Source: Anas platyrhynchos (taxonomy: Eukaryota > Chordata > Aves > Anseriformes > Anatidae). From it: 64,000 nucleotides of DNA. A program made the position numbers and the translations under genes. The notes beneath the pieces are model-generated. The model was not told the DNA's origin, did not search any database, and saw only the letters and a list, made by a program, of their open reading frames with translations. Position 1 is the stretch's first letter. Every line of letters begins with the position of its first letter. Positions 56,936 to 64,000 of the stretch are shown here, one piece after another. The DNA is taken from assembly GCF_047663525.1 (NCBI RefSeq), contig NC_092612.1, positions 1,211,501 to 1,275,500 on the forward strand, in the 5' to 3' direction.

Positions 56936-57074
56936 CCCACGGGGCTGGGCCCCAAGGCCTCGGTGGCAGCGCCGTGCAGCCCCGGGAGGCTGCGGCTGCC
57001 CCGGCCGCCGGGACAGCGGGGACTGAAACTACAACGAGGGGGCTCGAAGGAGCAGTGAATGACGGGATTGGACC

Positions 57075-57445
57075 TCAAATGTGGCGTTAATAAAGAGATT
57101 GAAACTAAAATGGTGGATAAAGCATTGTATTGAAACTGAATAGAGGAGTAAATAGAGAGAGTGAACCTCAAATGAGGAGTAAATCATGGGGTTGAATCTG
57201 AAACGAGGAGTAAATATAGAGATTGAAGCTCAAACAAGGAGGGAATGAAGGGATTGGACCTCAAACATGGAGTTAATAATGGGATTGAAGCAAAAATGAG
57301 GAATAAAGAATGGGATTGAACCTCAAATGAGGAAGAAATAACGGGATTGATGCTCAAACGAGGAGTAAATATAGAGATTGAAGCTCAAACGAGGAGGAAA
57401 TAAAGAGCCTGAACCTCAAATGAGGAAGAAATCGAGATCAAACCC
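57075..57445 (+). repeat. Terminal expanded tail repeat at the right edge of the array
   Basis: About eleven degenerate copies of the ttgaacctcaaacgaggagtaaata-type unit run from the last P chain to the APH1A promoter. Several carry AATAAA. This is the longest version of the tail repeat and marks where the array ends. Confidence 0.75.
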
Positions 57446-57487
57446 AAAAACCAACGCCCCCCCCAAGGGGGCGCCACAACTCTCCCC

Positions 57488-57662
57488 AAACTACAACTCC
57501 CATCATGCCTCACGACGCCGCCTCACCTCCCACCCCGCTCCCCACGGCCTACATCTCCCATGGTGCCCCGCGGCCCGGCCGCGCTCTGCCATTACCTCGC
57601 CCCGTTCGCAGGACTACAACTCCCGGCGTGCCCCGCGGCGCCCCGCCCGCCGCCCGCCGACC
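57488..57662 (+). promoter_or_regulatory. APH1A promoter with ZNF143-type motifs
   Basis: GC-rich, without a TATA box. ACTACAACTCCCATCATGCC (57490-57509) and ACTACAACTCCCGGCGTGCC (57613-57632) match the ACTACAATTCCCAGCATGC element bound by ZNF143 and its partners at many housekeeping promoters. A weaker copy, CTACATCTCCCATGGTGCC, lies near 57549-57567. The start codon at 57663 follows within 31 bp of the second strong motif. Confidence 0.7.
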
Positions 57663-60600
57663 ATGGGGGCCGCCGTCTTCTTCGGGTGCGCGGGCATCGC
57701 CTTCGGGCCCGCGCTCGCCCTCGTCCTGCTGACGGTGGCGGCCGAGCCCCTGCGGGTCATCATCCTGGTGGCGGGGTGAGGGGGCCGGGGGGGCTCGGGG
57801 GGGGGCCCGGGAGGTCGCCTCGGGGGGGCTCGCCCCGGTATATGGGGCCCCAATGGAGGCCGGCCCTATATGGGGGGGCCCCTGTGGAGGCCGGCCCTAT
57901 ATGGGGGGGCCCCAATGGAGGCCGGCCCTATATAGGGGGGCTCCTTCGGAGACCGGCCCTATGGAGACTGCGCTCGGGGGGGGGGTGTTTGGGGGAGCCC
58001 CGGGTTATGGGGCAGCCTTTGGGGGTTGGGGGGGGCTGAGCCTCACCCCAAATCCCTCCTGGCAGCCTCCCCAGTTGTTCTTCTGTTTATTCGGAGCCGC
58101 TCCCCACAGCCCCCAACCCCCCCCAGGATGTGGTTTTGGGGTCTCCCAGTGCCAGGAAGGTGCCCGGAGGCTGCGGCCTCCACCACAACCGCAGGGGTTG
58201 AACCCACGCAGCCTCCTCCCGGTGGCACCATCCCTGCCATGGGGGCCAGCCAAGCAGCCGGCCCTTTTTTTTGTGGCTTTTTGGGCATCTCCGGGCGATG
58301 TGGGGGCACTTTTTTGGGTGCCACAGGGAGACGTGGGGGCACTTTCCTTCTCTCGAGGCCAGGTTTCCGTTTGGCTCCGCCGAGCACCTCAGAGGGCAGC
58401 AGTCATCCTCGGAGGAGGTTTTGGGGGCCCTGAGAGGAGAAAGGAAGATTTTGGGCTCCCAACCCCTTTGATTTTTCAGCCGCCTCCTTGAGCCAGGACC
58501 CGGTGTGACCCGGAGCCAGGACAAAGCCGAGCAGCCTCCGATGGAGCCGCTCATCCTCGTGCGATTCCGGCCTCCGACTCGTGAGGGGAAACGCCTCGGG
58601 GGGGTCCCGGCCTCACCTCGTTGTTCCTCTCCCTCTGCAGGGCGTTTTTCTGGCTGGTGTCTCTGCTCCTGGCCTCGCTCATCTGGTTCGTTTCCGTCCA
58701 CCTCAGCGACCGGGAGGACGCCAAGCTCCAGTACGGCCTCCTCATTTTCGGGGCGGCCGTCTCCGTCCTGCTGCAGGAGGTTTTCCGATTCGCCTACTTC
58801 AAGCTGCTGAAGTAAGAGCCCGGCCGGGGGCAGCGCTCCTGTGGCCGCCTCCCCAAGCGTCCCTCACCCAGGGCTCTCTCTGATCCAGTCGGTGCCAAAC
58901 GCTGCTTTTTTTTTTTAATCCAAGCAACCCCCCAAAACCTCTTCCTCCTTAGATCCTGCTCCGGAGCTGTTCTCCCTTGCTCCTGCCTCATTTATAACCC
59001 CCCCCCAACCCCTTCCCGGTTTGCACAAGCTCCCTCTGCAGCGCAGAGCCCCACGCAGGCCCGATTCCTGCCCCCCTGCTCACTTTTTCTCCCCTTCCCG
59101 AGCAGGAAAGCGGACGAAGGCTTGGCCACCATCAGCGAGGACGGCCGCTCGCCCATCTCCCTCAAGCAGATGGCTTACGGTGAGCACGAGGGCTCGGGGG
59201 CAGCAGGACCCTCGGCTATCAGAGAGCAGCGGCAGTGACCACGAGCCCACCAGGCTCACTCGCCCTCCCCAGTTCCCTTTTCTGCCTTTCCCTGCGCAAT
59301 TTGGGGAGCAGGGAGCGTGTGGGGGCACTGAGGGTGCTGGTCGGAGTTGGTGGGGACCTTAAAGATGATTCCGTCATGATTAATTTGCTCCTTGATTATT
59401 TTTTTTTCCTGGCAATCTGTCTGCGCATCACTCAGCCTGGTTCTGCTCCTGCACCCCCAGGGGGGCTTCGAGCCCCCCGGGGTGGGCAGGAGGGGGGGTG
59501 GGCTGTGCTCAATCTCCTTTTTTCTGATTTTCTTCTCCCTCCGCAGTGTCCGGCCTGTCCTTCGGCATCATCAGCGGCGTTTTCTCCGTCATCAACATCC
59601 TGGCTGACTCCATCGGGCCGGGCATCGTGGGGATCCACGGGGATTCGCCCTATTACTTCATCACCTCGGGTGAGGCTGGGGCCGGGGGGCGCAGAGCTCT
59701 CTTTTTTGCTCTTTTGGAGCGTTCAGCCCCAAAAGCAGTCGCACGAGGCACAATTTTGCCCGAGGGAACCCCCCCGGGACTCCCAGCGGTTGATGAAGGT
59801 GTAATTTTCTTTCCTCCCCCCCCCCCCAGCGTTCCTCACCATGGCCGTGGTTCTGCTCCACACCTTCTGGGGGGTGATTTTCTTCGACGCCTGCGAGCGC
59901 CGCCGCTACTGGTGCCTGGGGGTGGTGGTGGCCAGTCACCTCGCCACCTCGGGGCTGGTGAGTTGGGGGCACCCGGGGGGCTTCCCCCAAAATCAAGCAG
60001 GCGCCGGGAACCCCTCTAGGGACAGGGAGAGGACCCCGGGAACACCCGGAGGCGTTTCCTGCTCCCCAAATCTCCTCCGGGGATGCGTGGGGCCGCTCGG
60101 AGCACTCTGGCACGAGGCGGGGGGGGCAGCGGGATTTAAGCGGGGCTAAGGGGGCAGCGGGAGGATTAGCTGCTAATCCCAAATGGGAAACCTCGAGGCA
60201 GGAATTTGAGCTCCTGGCTCCGCTGTCGCCGTTTCCCGTTGCTCACCCCGCTCTTTGTGTCCCCCCCTCACCCCACAGACGTTCCTGAACCCCTGGTACG
60301 AGGCCAGCCTGGTCCCCATCTACATCATCACCGTCTGCACCGGCCTCTGGGCCTTCGTCACGGCCGGGGGCTCCTTCCACAACGTCCTCAAGTGCCTCTC
60401 CTGTAAGGGCCGGGCCGGGAAGGGCACTTTTGGGGGAATTTTGGGGGCTTTCTGCGTGTCCCGTGGGGGTGTGGGGGGGCTGGGATGACCGCGGGTTTTG
60501 GGTGCCCTCAGCACCTTCCCCCATGGGGCCGCGAGGAGGGGTCGCACCTGCACCCACCTCCCCGCTGCATCTCCTGGAAGATTGGGGTTCCTAAAAACCC

Positions 60601-60757
60601 CCCAAAAACGCCCCCCACCCCGCTCCGTTTCCACCCTCTCACCCTCTTCATCCTCGCCCTGCCTGGGCGTTTTTTTTTTCTCCCCCCCCCAGGTAAGCAG
60701 GAGGCCGACAGCCGCGTGATGATGTACTCGGCGCTGCGGGTGCCTTTTGAGGAGTGA
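57663..60757 (+). CDS. APH1A: APH-1A, gamma-secretase scaffold subunit
   Basis: Exons 57663-57775, 58641-58811, 59106-59179, 59547-59669, 59830-59957, 60279-60402 and 60693-60757; 265 aa, the length of the long human APH1A form. APH-1 is the multi-pass membrane subunit that scaffolds gamma-secretase with presenilin, nicastrin and PEN-2, which cleaves Notch and APP within the membrane. Visible marks are the N-terminus MGAAVFFGC, the conserved GLSFGIISGVFS with its GxxxG spacing, HGDSPYY, the conserved His residues in LLHTFWG and SHLATSGL, FLNPWYEAS, and the C-terminus SRVMMYSALRVP. Every exon joins in frame at GT-AG sites. It is the right-hand boundary gene of the array and is unrelated to it. 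Confidence 0.95.
57834..57963 (+). repeat. 31-bp tandem repeat in APH1A intron 1
   Basis: About four copies of a unit near ccggccctatatgggggggccccaatggagg. Intronic and non-coding. Confidence 0.8.
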
Positions 60758-61536
60758 GCCGCGACCGCCCCCGGACCCCAAATTTTCCCCCCCCCCCGGG
60801 GGGAACTGGACGATGCTGGGCTGGGGGCAGCCTCCGTAGGGGGTTTTGGGGGGGTTTTGGGGGGGTTTTATCCCCCCGGAGCTCCCGGCTGGCTCCGCAG
60901 GGCAAGGCCGAGCCTCTCCGCCCGTCCTGCCCCAGGGCTGGGGCACAAACTCAGCTCCGAGCCTCAACCCTAAACCCCCCCGTTCCTTTTTGGGGGGGTT
61001 TTGGGGCATTTCGTGTCCCCCCCCCATGCCGTGGCGCCCCCGTTAGCTTCATTAGTGACCCCCCCGTTGGCCTTTCCTTACTGGGAATCCCCACGGGGTG
61101 GGAGAAGAGCCCGGGGCCAGCCCCAGGGCTGCTGCGGTGCCACCGGGCTCGGGGCAGGGCCCCCCCTGTGACCCCCCCGTGTCCGTCCCCCCCCAGCACA
61201 AGGGGCTCAGGGCTGTGGGACCCCCCCCAGAGCATCCCATACAGCCCCTGGGAGTGGGGTGATCGCTGAGGGGGGTTTTTGCCCCCCCCCCCCACTCGCT
61301 GCTCCCCACTTTTGGGTCTTTTCTAAGTGCCCCCTGGCTGGGTGGGGGGGGCAGGGGGGGGGGTTAAATTATTTTTTTGATTCAGAGTAAAACCCTTTTA
61401 ATAGTGACTACGTGGCCCCGAGCTTTGTGGGTTGGGGTCGGGGGGAGGGAATGGGGTCGGCGCCCCTCATCCCACTCTGCTCCCAGCCCCTGGGTGCTGG
61501 GGGGGGGCTTTTTTTGGGGGGGGGGGGGGGGGGGGC
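60758..61536. other. Convergent 3' region between APH1A and CA14
   Basis: Contains the 3' UTRs of both genes. No AATAAA is seen. Variant signals are AGTAAA on the plus strand (61386-61391) and ATTAAA on the minus strand (61402-61397). A long G run (about 61518-61535) abuts the CA14 stop and could be unstable or mis-assembled. No other gene is visible. Confidence 0.5.
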
Positions 61537-63823
61537 TCAAGGCCGGTGGTGCTCAGGCGTGCGGCGCGAGGAGGCTTTGAAGACCACGTCCTGCTGCTGC
61601 CTGCTCCTTGCGCTGCCTCGGGGGAAGATAGAGACCCTCAGGAGGGTGGGGGGAGAAAATTGGGGGGGTCCTGGCCCCCCCCAAGTGGGATGAGGGCTTG
61701 TTTTTTTGGGGGGGGGGCTCTCACCGCAGCCTCTTGCTCGCGAAATGGACGGCGAGGAAGAGACCGAGGCAGCCGAAGATGGTGCCGAAGACGATGGCGA
61801 CGACTTCACCTGCGTGGACCCCCCCCCAAAAAAAAAAAAAGAAGCACTCGGAGGGAGGGGGGGGCAAAAGGACGCCCCCAAATCCCCCCCCCAGCCTCTC
61901 TGCCTGCGCCCTACCTGTCGAATATCCCTCGGGCCCTGCAAGGGAAGAGCCAACACTGCCCACCGCGGCCTCGGGCCCTTGCTGGGGGCTCTGGGGGGGC
62001 ACCGTGTGCGTCCCCCCCCCTCGTCCCACCCCGTCCCCCTCACCGCTGCTGAAGGACGCCAGCACCAGCCTCTGGTTGAGGTCCTGGGGGGCCCGAAAAT
62101 TCTCCTCCAGCCGCTCGGGTTCGGGCTCATCGGGCGCCGTGGCGTAAAGGGAACCCCGCAGCTGCTCCAGCTGAAACGGGATCGGGGTTGGTTGGGGGGG
62201 GGGGGCTTCAGGGGGTGCTCCCCCCTCGTTCTCAGCCCCTAAATCCCCTCCAAACCCCCCCAAAAATCCTCACCTGAGCCCGGCTGAGGAGGACGGGCTG
62301 CTGGAAAACGCTCCAGAGGACGCTTTGGAAGCAGGGGGGGGTGGTGAGGGACCCGTTGTAGCGGTAGTAGCGATCCAAGCGCTGGGGCAGCAGACCCCGC
62401 AGGCTGAAGGAGGGGATGGAGGTCGCCTGCCCTACAAGAAATTGGGGCGGGGGGAGCAAATTGGGACCCCCCCCGGGGAGGTGAAGCCCCCACTATCCCC
62501 CCTCACCCCTCACCGGCGTAGCGGATGCTGCCCAAGTGCCTCAGGATGTTGTCGTAGGCAGGGTTGGGTTCGTCGCCAGCCTGGATGGAGATGGGTTTTT
62601 TTGGGGTGGGGGTCCCAAGGGGGTCAGGATGGTGTTAATAGGATTTGGGGGGGGTCCTGGCCCCCGTACCTCCAGCAGGACGCCCAGCACGGCCAGCCCG
62701 GCGGCGTGGTGCTGAGCCTGGCTGGCGTTGGCGAAGCGCTCGGCGTCGTAGTGCACCACGTGCAGCTGCGGGTTCAAGGGGGGGGCCCCTCGGTGTGCCC
62801 CCCACCCCACCCCACACACACCCCGGCCCCTTCCCGTGCCCGTTCCCGCAGCGGGATCCCTTCGCTCTGTGCCCGATTCCCACCCCCAGCCCCATTCCCA
62901 GCCCCGTTCCCATACCCGATTCCCACCCCAGGACCCGTCCCCGTTCCCATTTTCCATCCCATTCCCGTTCCCATACCCGTTCCCATGGGGATTCCCACCC
63001 CAGGCCCTGTTCCCGTGCCCATTTCCCACACCAGGACCCAATCCCACAACAATTCCCACCCCAGCCCCCTACCCTAACCCCAATCCCACACCAACTCCCA
63101 TCCCGACCCCATTCCCACACCGATTCCCACACCAGATCCCACCTTGACCCCAATCCCACACCCATTCCTACATTGGGCCCCATTCCCACACCAGCCCCCC
63201 CGACCCCAATCCCACACCCATTCCCACACCAGCTCCCACCCTAACCCCAATCCCACCCCAGCCCCCCACCCCGACCCCAACCCCACACCCATTCCCACCC
63301 CCATTCCCACCCCAGCCCCTCACCCTACCCCCACTCCCACCCCCCTTCCCACCCCGACCCCATTCCCACCCCGTTCCCCTCCCACCCCATTCCCGGGGGG
63401 GGGCCACCCCCGTACCTCAGCGGGTGCCCGGTACCCATCCAGGAGGTGCTCGGCCCCCCCATTCCGCCCCCAATGGAAATGGAGCTGAGCGGCCGCGAAG
63501 CTGTGGGGCAGCCCCCCCAGGCGCAGCGAGGGGGGCAACGCCAGCACCGCTATAGGGTCGGGGGGGTCCTCGCTGAGCGGGGACCCCAATAAACACCCCC
63601 CCACCTCCATCCTCATCGTCACCCCCCCCCGGTAGCCGCTCACCGGTGTGGCCGTTGTTGGCGAGGCCGAAGGGGGCGGCGGGGGGGCGGTTGTAGCCTA
63701 TGGGGCGCAGGGGGGGCAGCGAGGGGTCCGGCAGCGCCCGCCCCGTCCCGATGTCGATGGGGGATTGGGAACGGCCCCCGCACGCCGGGTGCCCCTCGGG
63801 CCAGTGCTGCTGCCCATGGGGAC
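61537..63823 (-). CDS. CA14: Carbonic anhydrase 14 (5' end missing)
   Basis: Exons 63823-63644, 63549-63416, 62765-62670, 62580-62514, 62431-62274, 62170-62044, 61935-61915, 61809-61725 and 61606-61537. CA XIV is a single-pass membrane enzyme whose extracellular domain hydrates CO2. It begins at GPHGQQHW and has SQSPIDI, NNGHT (the His64 proton shuttle), QLHFHWG (zinc ligands His94 and His96), LHVVHYD (His119) and SLTTPPC (Thr199), so the active site looks complete. A 21-nt exon (GPEGYSTG) aligns with the short stalk of human CA14. It precedes the transmembrane exon ([10 protein letters not shown]) and a tail containing DVVFKAS, like human SVVFTS. The leader exon was not found and probably lies to the right of the window. 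Confidence 0.92.
62815..63400. repeat. Short-period repeat in a CA14 intron
   Basis: About 585 bp of 6-12 bp units such as cccattcccacaccg and ccccaatcccaca. It lies between the exon ending at 63416 and the exon starting at 62765 (minus strand). The proline- or glycine-rich open frames here are shadows of the repeat. Confidence 0.85.
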
Positions 63824-64000
63824 CTACGGGCACCAAGCCCCATGGGTGTGTCCCCCCCCCCATTTCAAACAGCCCTAAAAATACCCTAAATACCCTCATT
63901 TCCCCCTAATTTCTCCCCAATTTCCCCCCACCCTATAAAAAAACCCAAAACCCAACCCAATGGGGACGCTGCCACCGCTCCGGAATCTTTTTTTTGGGGA
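63824..64000 (-). other. CA14 upstream intron, no exon recognised
   Basis: The acceptor cccgtag ends at 63824. Beyond it the sequence is AT-richer (plus-strand cctataaaaaaaccc near 63930) and no signal-peptide exon could be identified. Confidence 0.4.

Noticed and set aside
856-57100. Array as CD300/TREM, CHIR/LILR, Fc receptor-like or butyrophilin genes
   Set aside because: The ITIM and Ig exons invite this, but FGxGT J strands in both chains, the two-chain divergent layout and the small M domain do not fit those families as I know them. A profile search could overturn this.
62541-63310. Gly/Met-rich and Pro-rich open frames in the CA14 intron
   Set aside because: Produced by the cccattccc repeat, not genes.

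Overview
The window is vertebrate, almost certainly avian, DNA. It is GC-rich with very short introns, as on bird microchromosomes. It carries CR1 LINE pieces ending in the ATTCTGTG octamer array. Its right end has APH1A followed tail-to-tail by CA14, neighbours that also sit together on human 1q21.2. The species and chromosome are inferred, not read.

Positions about 856-57450 are a tandem array of nine units of 5.7-7.0 kb. Each unit is a divergent gene pair transcribed outward from a 1.0-1.25 kb shared 5' region. The left gene (minus strand, here 'M chain') has five coding exons: leader, an Ig V exon with a built-in J-like strand (FGNGT or FGKGT), an unusually small Ig-like exon, a transmembrane exon, and a short tail ending in a YAAL motif. 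The right gene (plus strand, here 'P chain') has six: leader, V exon with a built-in J-like FGNGT, a C-type Ig domain with a membrane-proximal Cys, a transmembrane exon, and two tail exons, the last encoding LTYAQL (an ITIM) in one frame. All eighteen genes look intact. I do not recognise a named family. The closest architecture is a germline-joined TCR-like VJ-C receptor pair.

The P chains come in two cytoplasmic classes. Class A (copies 2, 5, 7, 8, 9) has a 47-nt fifth exon and leads directly into the ITIM. Class B (copies 1, 3, 4, 6) has an Arg in the transmembrane segment and a 48-nt fifth exon, which shifts the ITIM out of frame unless a second acceptor 13 nt downstream is used. Near-matching V domains occur with both tails (copies 4 and 5), as in paired inhibitory/activating receptors. 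The V domains vary in the CDR1- and CDR3-like loops while downstream exons are nearly uniform, and long identical tracts recur at constant offsets, so the array looks shaped by duplication and gene conversion.

Units are separated by CR1 LINE fragments on the minus strand (eight spacers, none outside the outer units). To the right lie APH1A (57663-60757, complete, 265 aa) and CA14 (63823-61537, minus strand, missing its leader exon). Human 1q21 belongs to one of the MHC-paralogous regions, which makes a VJ-C receptor array here of evolutionary interest. No rRNA, tRNA, CRISPR or retrovirus-like element was recognised.
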